Below are positions 22,422-33,879 of a stretch of DNA of 64,000 bases, one piece after another; position 1 is the stretch's first letter; each line of letters begins with the position of its first letter. Source of the stretch: Streptomyces sp. NRRL S-337 (lineage in GTDB: Bacteria > Actinomycetota > Actinomycetes > Streptomycetales > Streptomycetaceae); NCBI RefSeq assembly GCF_000720175.1, contig NZ_JOIX01000009.1, positions 87,664-151,663 on the forward strand, given 5' to 3'. The translations under genes and the position numbers were made by a program. The notes under the pieces were generated by a model. That model searched no databases, was not told the origin of the DNA, and saw only the letters and a list, made by a program, of their open reading frames with translations.

Positions 22422-23704
22422 GCGAGCTTCCCGTCGACGACCGTTGCGCGGCCCCGCAGGAAGGTGTGGGTGACGCGTCCCGGCAGCTCACGGCCCTCGT
22501 AGGGGGTGTTGCGGCTGCGGGAGGCGAAGCCCGCGGGGTCCACATCTCCACGGTAAGCGGAATCGACCAGGGTGAGGTTGGCGGGCTCACCAGCCGAGAT
22601 GGGCCGGCCGTGGCCCTCCAGGCGGCCGATCCGCGCGGGCCGGAAGGACATCCGCTCGGCGACGCCGGCCCAGTCCAGCAGCCCGGTGTCGACCATCGTG
22701 TGCTGGACGACGGAGAGCGCGGTCTCCAGGCCGACCATACCCATGGCCGCGGCACCCCACTCGCAGTCCTTGTCCTCGTGCGGGTGCGGGGCGTGGTCGG
22801 TGGCGACGATGTCGATCGTGCCGTCGGCCAGCGCCTCGCGCAGGGCCAGCACGTCGCGCTCGGTGCGCAGCGGCGGGTTGACCTTGTAGACCGGGTTGTA
22901 GGTGCGCACCAGCTCGTCGGTGAGGAGCAGGTGGTGCGGGGTGACCTCGGCGGTGACGTCGATGCCGCGGGACTTGGCCCAGCGGACGATCTCCACCGAT
23001 CCGGCGGTCGAGAGGTGGCAGATGTGGACCCGGGAGCCGACGTGCTCGGCGAGCAGCACGTCCCGGGCGATGATCGACTCCTCGGCGACCGCGGGCCAGC
23101 CGCCCAGGCCCAGCTCGGCCGAGACGATGCCCTCGTTCATCTGGGCGCCCTCGGTCAGCCGCGGCTCCTGGGCGTGCTGGGCGACGACGCCGCCGAACGC
23201 CTTCACGTACTCCAGGGCCCGGCGCATGATCACCGCGTCGTCGACGCACTTGCCGTCGTCGGAGAAGACGGTGACCCCGGCGGCGGACTCGTGCATGGCG
23301 CCGAGCTCGGCGAGCTTCTTGCCCTCCAGGCCGACGGTGACGGCGCCGATGGGCTGTACGTCGCAGTAGCCGTGTTCCTGGCCGAGCCGGTAGACCTGCT
23401 CGACGACGCCGGCGGTGTCGGCGACCGGGAAGGTGTTGGCCATGGCGAAGACGGCGGTGTAGCCGCCGGAGGCGGCCGCGCGGGTGCCGGTGAGGACGGT
23501 CTCGGAGTCCTCGCGGCCGGGCTCGCGCAGGTGGGTGTGCAGGTCGACGAGCCCGGGGAGGAGGACCTTGCCGCCGGCCTCGATGACCTGCGCGCCGTCC
23601 GCGTCGAGCCCGCTGCCCACGGCCTCGATGAACTCGCCGTCGATCAGGACGTCCTGCGGCTCGCCACCGAGCACCTGCGCACCACGGATCAGGATCTTGC
23701 TCAT
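22418..23704 (-). CDS. pyrC: dihydroorotase
   Basis: The 428-residue zinc amidohydrolase cyclises carbamoyl aspartate to dihydroorotate. Metal and substrate motifs are intact: GLVDLHTHLREPGRED, AQHAQEP, HICHLSTAGSVE, and DIVATDHAPHPHEDK with the catalytic Asp. This is the class I (PyrC/AllB-like) type. The ATG at 23704 lies 5 nt after the pyrB stop. Confidence 0.98.
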   Translation of the reverse strand: MSKILIRGAQVLGGEPQDVLIDGEFIEAVGSGLDADGAQVIEAGGKVLLPGLVDLHTHLREPGREDSETVLTGTRAAASGGYTAVFAMANTFPVADTAGVVEQVYRLGQEHGYCDVQPIGAVTVGLEGKKLAELGAMHESAAGVTVFSDDGKCVDDAVIMRRALEYVKAFGGVVAQHAQEPRLTEGAQMNEGIVSAELGLGGWPAVAEESIIARDVLLAEHVGSRVHICHLSTAGSVEIVRWAKSRGIDVTAEVTPHHLLLTDELVRTYNPVYKVNPPLRTERDVLALREALADGTIDIVATDHAPHPHEDKDCEWGAAAMGMVGLETALSVVQHTMVDTGLLDWAGVAERMSFRPARIGRLEGHGRPISAGEPANLTLVDSAYRGDVDPAGFASRSRNTPYEGRELPGRVTHTFLRGRATVVDGKLA

Positions 23705-23709
23705 GGGTC

Positions 23710-24687
23710 TTACTTCTCCTCGGTACGGGGGTTGGTGACGGCGGGCTCGTTGCCGCCCAGGAGCAGGTAGAGGACGGCCATCCGGATGCTGACGCCGTTG
23801 GCGACCTGCTCGACGGCCGTGCAGCGGCCGGAGTCGGCGACCTCGGCGGTGATCTCCATGCCGCGGACCATCGGCCCGGGGTGCATCACCAGGGCGTGTC
23901 CGGGCATCCGCGCCATGCGGTCGCCGTCCAGGCCGTAGCGGCGCGAGTACTCGCGCTCGGTGGGGAAGAACGCGGCGTTCATCCGCTCGCGCTGGACCCG
24001 CAGCATCATCACGGCGTCGGACTTCGGCAGCACACTGTCGAGGTCGTACGACACCTCGCAGGGCCAGGTCTCGACGCCGACCGGCACCAGGGTGGGCGGG
24101 GCGACGAGGGTGACCTCGGCGCCGAGGGTGTGCAGCAGGTCGACGTTGGACCGGGCGACCCGGCTGTGCAGCACGTCGCCGACGATGGTGATGCGCCGGC
24201 CGGCCAGGTCCTGGCCGATCCCGGCGTCCGGGCCGATCAGCCGGCGGCGCATGGTGAAGGCGTCGAGCAGGGCCTGGGTGGGGTGCTGGTGGGTGCCGTC
24301 ACCGGCGTTGATCACCGGGGCGTCGATCCAGCCGGAGTTGGCGAGCCGGTAGGGGGCGCCGGAGGCACCGTGCCGGATGACGACGGCGTCGACGCCCATC
24401 GCCTCCAGGGTCTGCGCGGTGTCCTTGAGGGACTCCCCCTTGGACACGCTCGATCCCTTGGCCGCGAAGTTGATGACGTCCGCGGAGAGCCGCTTCTCGG
24501 CGGCCTCGAAGGAGATCCGGGTGCGGGTGGAGTCCTCGAAGAAGAGGTTGCAGACCGTGCGTCCGCGCAGGGTGGGGAGCTTCTTGATCGGCCGGTCGGC
24601 GACCCGGGCCATCTCCTCGGCGGTGTCGAGGATCAGCACGGCGTCGTCGCGGGTGAGGTCGGCGGCCGAGATGAGGTGGCGCTTCAT
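23710..24687 (-). CDS. pyrB: aspartate carbamoyltransferase catalytic subunit
   Basis: The 325-residue enzyme joins carbamoyl phosphate to aspartate. The carbamoyl phosphate loop FFEDSTRTR, the [14 protein letters not shown] segment, [27 protein letters not shown] and [11 protein letters not shown] are all present. No regulatory pyrI subunit is adjacent, which is normal for actinobacteria. The ATG at 24687 has GGAG upstream. It lies 93 nt downstream of pyrR. Confidence 0.98.
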   Translation of the reverse strand: MKRHLISAADLTRDDAVLILDTAEEMARVADRPIKKLPTLRGRTVCNLFFEDSTRTRISFEAAEKRLSADVINFAAKGSSVSKGESLKDTAQTLEAMGVDAVVIRHGASGAPYRLANSGWIDAPVINAGDGTHQHPTQALLDAFTMRRRLIGPDAGIGQDLAGRRITIVGDVLHSRVARSNVDLLHTLGAEVTLVAPPTLVPVGVETWPCEVSYDLDSVLPKSDAVMMLRVQRERMNAAFFPTEREYSRRYGLDGDRMARMPGHALVMHPGPMVRGMEITAEVADSGRCTAVEQVANGVSIRMAVLYLLLGGNEPAVTNPRTEEK

Positions 24688-24780
24688 CCGGTTTTCTCCG
24701 TGTGTGAGGGAGGGGTACGGGAATGTCCGTCAGGCAGGCATGCGTGCGGGCCCGGGGTCACCGGGTCCGTCAGCGGTGCG

Positions 24781-25417
<637 letters not shown>

Positions 25418-25501
25418 CGTCGGAATTACGCAGTCAGGTTACCAGGACCGCTCCGCTGGCCCGTCTGCACCCCTGACGGGGGATGGTCTGGCCCATTCCG
25501 C

Positions 25502-25531
25502 TTGACGAACCGAGATTACGCTGCGTAACCT
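25502..25531 (+). promoter_or_regulatory. candidate bldD promoter
   Basis: TTGACG (25502-25507) and TAACCT (25526-25531) with an 18-nt spacer fit a housekeeping promoter about 60 nt upstream of the bldD ATG. The BldD operator covers the spacer and most of the -10 box. Confidence 0.6.
25515..25529. promoter_or_regulatory. BldD operator (BldD box)
   Basis: ATTACGCTGCGTAAC matches the BldD palindrome nTnACnC(A/T)GnGTnAn at every defined position. It overlaps the -10 region of the candidate bldD promoter, consistent with the known autorepression of bldD. A second palindrome, CTCAC-A-GTGAG, lies immediately downstream. Confidence 0.88.
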
Positions 25532-25592
25532 CACAGTGAGTTACCAGCCACGCGGCGGAGCCGCATGTCGATACAGCTGTCTGGGGAGCTAT

Positions 25593-26093
25593 ATGTCCAG
25601 CGAATACGCCAAACAGCTCGGGGCCAAGCTCCGCGCCATCCGCACCCAGCAGGGCCTCTCCCTTCACGGCGTCGAGGAGAAGTCCCAGGGTCGCTGGAAG
25701 GCCGTGGTGGTCGGTTCGTACGAGCGCGGCGACCGTGCCGTGACCGTGCAGCGCCTTGCCGAGCTCGCGGACTTCTACGGCGTTCCGGTGCAGGAACTGC
25801 TGCCGGGGACGACACCGGGCGGCGCGGCCGAGCCGCCGCCGAAGCTGGTGCTCGACCTGGAGCGGCTGGCCCACGTCCCGCAGGAGAAGGCCGGCCCGCT
25901 GCAGCGCTACGCCGCCACCATCCAGAGCCAGCGCGGTGACTACAACGGCAAGGTCCTCTCGATCCGCCAGGACGACCTGCGGACCCTCGCCGTCATCTAC
26001 GACCAGTCGCCCTCGGTGCTGACCGAGCAGCTGATCAGCTGGGGCGTGCTCGACGCCGACGCCCGTCGCGCCGTGTCCCACGAGGAGATCTGA
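25593..26093 (+). CDS. bldD: master developmental repressor BldD
   Basis: The 166-residue transcription factor represses sporulation genes during vegetative growth when dimerised by tetrameric cyclic-di-GMP. The N-terminal XRE-type HTH (KLRAIRTQQGLSLHGVEEKS, with VVVGSYERGDRAV following) spans about residues 10-70. The C-terminal domain carries the c-di-GMP signature RxD-x8-RxxD: RGD at 114-116 and RQDD at 125-128, all four key residues intact. The ATG at 25593 has GGGGAG 4 nt upstream. It is preceded by its own operator and followed by two tandem hairpins. Confidence 0.98.
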   Translation: MSSEYAKQLGAKLRAIRTQQGLSLHGVEEKSQGRWKAVVVGSYERGDRAVTVQRLAELADFYGVPVQELLPGTTPGGAAEPPPKLVLDLERLAHVPQEKAGPLQRYAATIQSQRGDYNGKVLSIRQDDLRTLAVIYDQSPSVLTEQLISWGVLDADARRAVSHEEI

Positions 26094-26119
26094 GCCTCTC
26101 CCGCCCTCTGCAGAAACGT

Positions 26120-26148
26120 ACCGCCGCTCCGGAGCCCGGGGCGGCGGT
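26120..26148 (+). terminator. first hairpin after bldD
   Basis: ACCGCCGCTCC pairs with GGGGCGGCGGT (11 bp including one G-U) with a 7-nt loop, and is followed by TCCGTTTGCC. It is likely the first of two tandem bldD terminators. Confidence 0.6.
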
Positions 26149-26187
26149 TCCGTTTGCCGCCGTCCCCCGGCGCCGCTGCGGGCATGC

Positions 26188-26227
26188 GAACGGGCCCGGA
26201 GCGTTCACCCACGCTCCGGGCCCGTTC
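26188..26227. terminator. second, stronger hairpin between bldD and nusB
   Basis: A 16-bp perfect stem (GAACGGGCCCGGAGCG and its complement) with an 8-nt loop is followed on the plus strand by TTTGCTCTG. It lies between convergent bldD and nusB and can serve both. Confidence 0.8.
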
Positions 26228-26259
26228 TTTGCTCTGCCGCTCGTCCGCGGCGCCGGCTG

Positions 26260-26691
26260 CTACGCCTCGCGCCGCAGACCCGGCTTCAGCTCCTTCAGCC
26301 GGCCGAGGAGGCCGTTGACGAAGGCCGGGGAGTCGTCCGTGGAGAACTCCTTGGCGAGCTGCACGGCTTCGTCGATCGCCACCGCGTCCGGTGTGTCGTC
26401 CACCCAGAGCAGCTCGTAGGCACCGAGCCGGAGGATCGAGCGGTCGGCCGCCGGCATCCGGTCCAGGTCCCAGTCGACCGCGTAGGTGGAGATCAGCTCG
26501 TCGATGCGGACGATGTGGTCCGCGTACCCCTCGACGAGCTGCAGGGTGTACTCGTTCACCGGCGGCTGCCGGGGGTCGGTCCGGGCGTGCCGCATCCAGT
26601 CCGCGAGCACGGACTGCACGTCGGCGCCGCGCTGATCGGCCTCGAAGAGGATCTGGAACGCGCGCTTACGGGCCTTGCTGCGGGCAGCCAC
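26260..26691 (-). CDS. nusB: transcription antitermination factor NusB
   Basis: The 143-residue all-helical RNA-binding protein assembles with NusE on boxA RNA. ARSKARKRAFQILFEADQRG at the N-terminus, DRSILRLGAYELLW, and AIDEAVQLAKEFSTDDSPAFVNGLLGRL at the C-terminus are diagnostic. The start is GTG at 26691, 2 nt after the efp stop, so the two are coupled. Confidence 0.97.
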   Translation of the reverse strand: MAARSKARKRAFQILFEADQRGADVQSVLADWMRHARTDPRQPPVNEYTLQLVEGYADHIVRIDELISTYAVDWDLDRMPAADRSILRLGAYELLWVDDTPDAVAIDEAVQLAKEFSTDDSPAFVNGLLGRLKELKPGLRREA

Positions 26692-26693
26692 GG

Positions 26694-27260
26694 TTAGCTG
26701 TTCACCCGGCCGAGGTAGTCGCTCGTGCGGGTGTCGACCTTGATCTTCTCACCGGTGGTGATGAAGAGCGGGACCTGGATCTGGTGGCCGGTCTCCAGCG
26801 TGGCGGGCTTGGTGCCGCCGGTGGAGCGGTCGCCCTGGACGCCCGGCTCGGTCTCCTGGACGACGAGCTCGACGGCGGCCGGCAGCTCGACGTAGAGCAC
26901 CTCGCCCTCGTGCTGCGCGACAACCGCCTCGAAGCCCTCGATGAGGAAGTTGGCGGCGTCGCCGACGGCCTTGCGGTCGACGTGCAGCTGGTCGTAGGTG
27001 TCCATGTCCATGAAGACGAAGTAGTCGCCGTCCATGTACGAGAACTGCATCCCGCGCTTGTCGACGGTGGCCGTCTCGACCTTCACACCGGCGTTGAAGG
27101 TCTTGTCCACCACCTTGCCGGAGAGCACGTTCTTGAGCTTGGTGCGGACGAAGGCCGGGCCCTTGCCGGGCTTGACGTGCTGGAACTCGACGACGGACCA
27201 GAGCTGGCCGCCTTCGAGCTTGAGCACCATGCCGTTCTTGAGGTCGTTCGTGGATGCCAC
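26694..27260 (-). CDS. efp: translation elongation factor P
   Basis: The 188-residue factor rescues ribosomes stalled at polyproline. The three beta-barrel domains of EF-P are visible. The tip loop reads [12 protein letters not shown], the Pro-containing loop with lysine typical of actinobacteria, where no modification enzyme is known. The C-terminal [21 protein letters not shown] is conserved. The start is GTG at 27260 with AGGAG upstream. The efp-nusB pair follows the M24 peptidase-like gene, as in other actinomycetes. Confidence 0.97.
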   Translation of the reverse strand: MASTNDLKNGMVLKLEGGQLWSVVEFQHVKPGKGPAFVRTKLKNVLSGKVVDKTFNAGVKVETATVDKRGMQFSYMDGDYFVFMDMDTYDQLHVDRKAVGDAANFLIEGFEAVVAQHEGEVLYVELPAAVELVVQETEPGVQGDRSTGGTKPATLETGHQIQVPLFITTGEKIKVDTRTSDYLGRVNS

Positions 27261-27325
27261 GGTTGCGGAATCTCCTGGACTGCAGGTGGTGGGACCCGGA
27301 GCGACGCCCACCGAGCCGCTGCGGC

Positions 27326-28432
27326 TCAGAGTGCGAGCAGCTCCTTGGTCGTGATCGTGAGTAGCTCGGGCCCGCCGTCCGCCTCGGGGCGGACGACGAG
27401 TGTGTCGTCGATCCGGACACCCCCACGGCCCGGGATGTGAACCCCCGGCTCGACGGTGACCGGCACGCAAGCGTCCAGTTTACCCATGGCGGCCGGGGAC
27501 AACTGAGGGTCCTCGTCGATTTCGAGCCCCACCCCGTGCCCGGTCCACGGTCCGAGCCGCTCGCCGTACCCCGCCGCATCGAGCACATGGCGGGTGATCC
27601 GGTCCACCTCGCGGCACTCCACCCCCGGCGCGAGCGCCTCCCGGCCGGCCCGCTGGGCTGCGAAAACGAGATCGTACAGCTCGATCTGCCAGTCCGACGG
27701 GGTGGTGCCGATGACGAAGGTGCGGCCGATCTCGCAGCGGTAGCCGCGGTAGTTCGCCCCCAGGCAGACGCTGAGGAAGTCGCCCTCCTCGACACGTCGG
27801 TCGGTGGGCAGATGGCCCGGGCGGCCGGAGTTCGGGCCGGTCGCCACGGAGGTCGGGAAGGCCGGGCCGTCCGCGCCGTGGTCCACCAGCCGGCGCTCCA
27901 GCTCCAGTGCGAGATGCCGCTCGGTGCGGCCCACCAGGATCGACTCCAGCAGTTCGCCGAGGGCCTGGTCGGCGATCTCCGCGGCGATCCGCAGACAGGC
28001 GATCTCGTCGTCGTCCTTGACCAGCCGCTGCGCCTCGACCGCACAGGCCAGGTCGGCCAGCCGGAGCTGCGGTGCGACCTGGGAGAGCGCCCGGTGCCGG
28101 GTGACGGTCAGATGGTGCTCCTCGACGGCCAGGGTGTCCGCGCCGGCCTTCGCGGCCAGGTCGGCGCCGGCCACCACCGGGTCACCGCCGCGGCCGGGCA
28201 GCACCGACACCCGTACGTCGTCCACCGGCCGCCCCTCGGACGGATCGCCGCTCAGCGGTCTGCCGCACAGCAGCAGGTCGTCGGACGGGCCCAGCAGCAG
28301 AGCCGCGCCCGGCGGGGCGCAGGCGGTGAGGTAGCGGACGTTCGCGGGGCGCGAGATCAGGGCGGCGGCGCTTCCGGTTGCGGCACAGCGGTCGCGCAGC
28401 CGCGTGCGTCGGGCCGCGTACAACTCGGACAT
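27326..28432 (-). CDS. M24 (Xaa-Pro aminopeptidase/prolidase-like) protein with altered metal ligands
   Basis: The 368-residue protein has the creatinase-like N-terminal domain and the pita-bread C-terminal domain of M24 peptidases. The expected five metal ligands are only partly kept. The first two Asp positions are Cys and Glu in [18 protein letters not shown]. His is kept in [10 protein letters not shown] and Glu in VTVEPGVHI. The last Glu is Asp in VRIDDTLVV. It may bind a different metal or have lost peptidase activity. It sits just upstream of efp, a conserved neighbourhood. The ATG at 28432 has no clear ribosome binding site. Calling it an aminopeptidase rests on fold only. Confidence 0.82.
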   Translation of the reverse strand: MSELYAARRTRLRDRCAATGSAAALISRPANVRYLTACAPPGAALLLGPSDDLLLCGRPLSGDPSEGRPVDDVRVSVLPGRGGDPVVAGADLAAKAGADTLAVEEHHLTVTRHRALSQVAPQLRLADLACAVEAQRLVKDDDEIACLRIAAEIADQALGELLESILVGRTERHLALELERRLVDHGADGPAFPTSVATGPNSGRPGHLPTDRRVEEGDFLSVCLGANYRGYRCEIGRTFVIGTTPSDWQIELYDLVFAAQRAGREALAPGVECREVDRITRHVLDAAGYGERLGPWTGHGVGLEIDEDPQLSPAAMGKLDACVPVTVEPGVHIPGRGGVRIDDTLVVRPEADGGPELLTITTKELLAL

Positions 28433-28517
28433 ATCGCAAGCGTACGGCGGCTCCCCCGCGGCGGCCGGTCGAGGGGGCCGCCCGGGGGACGACCGGCAAG
28501 GACGTGCCTGAGGGCGG

Positions 28518-29384
28518 CTACCAGCTGGGCGGGCTGGCCAGCGAGCGGGCGACCACGTCGTCCAGCACCCGCACCGTCGTGGCGACGTCGTGCTGGGAGT
28601 TGTCGATGATCGGCAGGCCCGAGCCGTACCAGCCGGCCATCCGGCCGTGGATCCTGGCCACCTCTTCGTCCGACAGCCGGCGGTTGCCGGTGCGCCGGGC
28701 GTTGCGCTCCAGCACGATCTCCAGGCCCGGCAGCAGCACGATCGGCAGCAGTCCGGGGCCGACGTGGCGCTTCCAGCCGCCCAGGCCGACGACCGGACGG
28801 TCCGGGAAGACCGCGTCGTCGAGGATGCAGGAGATGCCGTTGGCGAGGAAGTTACGGGCGGCGAAACCGCAGGTCCGGCGGGCCAGGCGGTACTGCGCCT
28901 CGGAGTGGTCGTTCCAGCCGGACTGCGGGTCGGCGAAGCCGGCCCGGACCCATTCGCGGACGTCGTCCAGGCTGATGTGCGCGGTCGGCACCCGGCGGGT
29001 GTCGGCCCAGTGGCGGGCGACGCTGGTCTTGCCCGCGCCGGCCGGGCCGATCAGCAGCACCGCGACGGCGGCGTGCGCGGCGTCCGGCGCGGCCGGGTCG
29101 GAGGGCGGACTCGGCAGCGGCACCGGCGCGCCCGGCGGCAGCTGGACATGGCCGGTGATGTCGGTGCTGTGCCCGTTGGACGGCGGGGCCTGCTGCGGCG
29201 CGGGACCGTGCCAGCCCGGCTGCGGGGCGGGCTGCTGCGCGGGCGGCGGCGGGGCGGCCGGCGGGGCCGGCGGCGAGGTGGGTGGGGTGGGCCGTCCCGG
29301 GTTGGGCGTCCAGTGCATGGCGGCCCCGGGTCCTGATGCCTGCCCGTGGGGCGGCGGCAGCGGAGCCCCCACTGCGTACTGCAT
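28518..29384 (-). CDS. P-loop ATP/GTP-binding protein, kinase-like, with proline-rich N-terminus
   Basis: The 288-residue protein has a Pro/Gly/Gln-rich, probably disordered N-terminal 100 residues. A P-loop NTPase domain follows with Walker A LLIGPAGAGKTSVARHW and AHISLDDVREWVRAGFADP. The segment CILDDAVFPDRPVVGLGGWK resembles Walker B/lid parts of small-molecule or nucleotide kinases. The substrate is unknown. The ATG at 29384 is used, with GGAG 9 nt upstream. It lies between the M24 protein and aroQ on the same strand. A zeta-toxin-like kinase is one possibility but no antitoxin is adjacent. Confidence 0.8.
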   Translation of the reverse strand: MQYAVGAPLPPPHGQASGPGAAMHWTPNPGRPTPPTSPPAPPAAPPPPAQQPAPQPGWHGPAPQQAPPSNGHSTDITGHVQLPPGAPVPLPSPPSDPAAPDAAHAAVAVLLIGPAGAGKTSVARHWADTRRVPTAHISLDDVREWVRAGFADPQSGWNDHSEAQYRLARRTCGFAARNFLANGISCILDDAVFPDRPVVGLGGWKRHVGPGLLPIVLLPGLEIVLERNARRTGNRRLSDEEVARIHGRMAGWYGSGLPIIDNSQHDVATTVRVLDDVVARSLASPPSW

Positions 29385-29621
29385 CCGGTGGCTCTCCGTC
29401 TCGTGCGGTCGACGTGGTGCGGGGCACGGCGCCGGGCCGGACTGCCCGGTGCGCCGTACGGTAACCCGGCGGCCCCCAGGGGCCGTTGGGCCCACGGCCG
29501 CCGGCGTGGGGTGGTACTGCTTGCGAACGGTACCCTCCCGGCGGCGCGCCGGGGGCCTCCTACCCCCGGCACGCACCGCGTGAACGGCCGGGGGCGGGCC
29601 CGAAGCGCCCGTCGGGACGCG

Positions 29622-31709
<2,088 letters not shown>

Positions 31710-31713
<4 letters not shown>

Positions 31714-32894
31714 TTGATCGCCAGGTTGTCGAGGAAACCCTGCACATTGCGGCGGGTCTCGGCCACGCTGTCGCCGCCGAACTTCTCCACCACGGCATCG
31801 GCGAGGACGAGGGCCACCATGGCCTCGGCGACGATCCCGGCGGCCGGCACGGCGGAGACGTCGGAGCGCTGGTGGTGGGCCTGGGCCGGCTCGCCGGTGG
31901 TGACGTCCACGGTCTTCAGGGCGCGCGGCACGGTCGCGATCGGCTTCATCGCGGCCCGCACCCGCAGCAGCTCGCCGGTGCTCAGGCCGCCCTCGGTACC
32001 GCCGGCGCGGCCGGAGACGCGCCGGATGCCCTCGGGCGTGCCCACGATCTCGTCGTGCGCCTTGGAGCCGGGCACCCGGGCCAGCTCGAAGCCGTCGCCG
32101 ATCTCGACGCCCTTGATCGCCTGGATGCCCATCAGGGCACCGGCGAGCCGGGCGTCCAGCTTGCGGTCCCAGTGCACGTGCGAGCCCAGGCCGACGGGAA
32201 CGCCGTACGCCAGCACCTCGACCACACCACCGAGCGTGTCGCCGTCCTTGTGGGCCTGGTCGACCTCCGCGACCATCGCCTTCGAGGCGTCCGCGTCCAG
32301 GCAGCGCAGCGGGTCGGCGTCCAGCTTCTCGACGTCGGCCGGCGTGGGGTAGACGCCCTGCGGAGCCTTCACGGAGCACAGCTCGACGACGTGCGAGACG
32401 ATCTCGATGCCGGCGGTCTCCTTGAGGAAGGAGCGGGCCACCGCGCCCAGGGCGACCCGGGCCGCGGTCTCCCGGGCCGAGGCGCGCTCCAGGATCGGGC
32501 GGGCCTCGTCGAAACCGTACTTCTGCATTCCGGCGAGGTCGGCGTGACCGGGGCGCGGGCGGGTCAGCGGCGCGTTACGGGCCAGCGCCGCCAGCTCCTC
32601 CGGGTCCACCGGATCGGCCGCCATCACCTGCTCCCACTTGGGCCACTCGGTGTTGCCCACCATGATCGCCACCGGCGAACCCAGGGACAGGCCGTGCCGC
32701 ACCCCGCCCAGGAACGTGACCTCGTCCCGCTCGAACTTCATCCGGGCACCGCGGCCGTAGCCCAGCCGGCGGCGCGCCAGGGCGTCCGCCACCAAGTCAG
32801 TGGTGACCGGGACCCCGGCCGGAAGGCCCTCCAGCGTCGCCACCAGTGCGGGGCCGTGCGACTCCCCCGCCGTCAGCCAGCGCAACCTGCTCAA
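31710..32894 (-). CDS. aroC: chorismate synthase
   Basis: The 394-residue FMNH2-dependent enzyme converts EPSP to chorismate. [68 protein letters not shown] and [16 protein letters not shown] match the family motifs. The start codon is TTG at 32894, supported by GAGGAG 5 nt upstream and by the exact conserved N-terminus. Confidence 0.98.
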
Positions 32895-33019
32895 CGGTGC
32901 TCCTCAGTACTGCTCATCCGCGTACGGTCTCCCCCTGATCCTCCCACGTCACGCGGGAGCGGCGGCGCGGAGTCCAGGAAGCGGACCCCGGCGTCCCGCG
33001 CGGGAAACCGTCCGGTGGC

Positions 33020-33865
33020 TCAGCGGGCCGCGAGGGCGGCCTCGCCGGCCGCACGCATGGCGGCGAGCGGGGCGGGCGAGCGGCCCGTCATCTGTTCCAC
33101 CTGCAGCACGGCCTGGTGCACCAGGAGGTCCAGACCGCCGACCACCGCGCCGCCGCGGCCGGCCCAGGCGCCGGCGAGCGCGGTCGGCCAGGGCTCGTAG
33201 AGGACGTCGAAGAGCGTGCCGGGGCGGTCCGGGACGGCGGCGGCCAGGGCGTCGGTGGTGCCGGCGGGGGTGGTGGCGATCACCAGCGGCGCGCTGAGCG
33301 CCTCGGCCGCGTCCGCCCAGTCCGCCGTGCGGACGTCCACCTCCAGCCGCTCGCCCCACTGCCGCATCTCCGCGGCCCGCGCCTCGCTGCGCACGTACGC
33401 GGTGACCGGGCCCGAGCAGATCCGGGAGAGCGCGGCGAGCGCGGAGGAGGCGGTGGCTCCGGCGCCGAGCACCGCCGCGCGCTCGACCTCCGTGACACCG
33501 CGCTCGCGCAATGCCGCGACCATGCCCGGGATGTCGGTGTTGTCGCCCAGGCGGCGGCCGTCGGGTGTGCGGACGACGGTGTTGACCGCCTCGACCGAGG
33601 CCGCGGTGGGGGTGATCTCGTCGAGCAGCGGGATCACCGCGCGCTTGAGCGGCATGGTCAGCGAGAGCCCGGCCCACTCCGGCCCGAGCTTCTCCAGGAA
33701 TCCGGGCAGCCCGGCCTCGTCGACCTCGTGCCGGCCGTATTCCCAGCCGGTGAGCCCGAGTGCGTCATAGGCGGCGCGGTGCAGCACCGGGGAAAGGGAG
33801 TGCGCGATGGGCGACCCGAGGACCGCCGCCTTCTTGAATGCCGACACAGACTGATTCTCCGTCAC
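33020..33865 (-). CDS. aroE: shikimate 5-dehydrogenase
   Basis: The 281-residue NADP-dependent enzyme reduces 3-dehydroshikimate. The substrate site AAVLGSPIAHSLSPVLH, SLTMPLKRAVIPL with the catalytic Lys, GDNTDIPGM with the catalytic Asp, and the nucleotide-binding AAVLGAGATASSALA are visible. The GTG at 33865 is used, 14 nt after the mltG stop. It lies upstream of aroC on the same strand. Confidence 0.95.
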   Translation of the reverse strand: MTENQSVSAFKKAAVLGSPIAHSLSPVLHRAAYDALGLTGWEYGRHEVDEAGLPGFLEKLGPEWAGLSLTMPLKRAVIPLLDEITPTAASVEAVNTVVRTPDGRRLGDNTDIPGMVAALRERGVTEVERAAVLGAGATASSALAALSRICSGPVTAYVRSEARAAEMRQWGERLEVDVRTADWADAAEALSAPLVIATTPAGTTDALAAAVPDRPGTLFDVLYEPWPTALAGAWAGRGGAVVGGLDLLVHQAVLQVEQMTGRSPAPLAAMRAAGEAALAAR

Positions 33866-33879
33866 GGCCCTGCCTCGCC

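Noticed and set aside
28518..29384. Zeta-toxin/antitoxin pair
   Set aside because: The P-loop protein has no small antitoxin gene beside it and sits in a housekeeping gene block.
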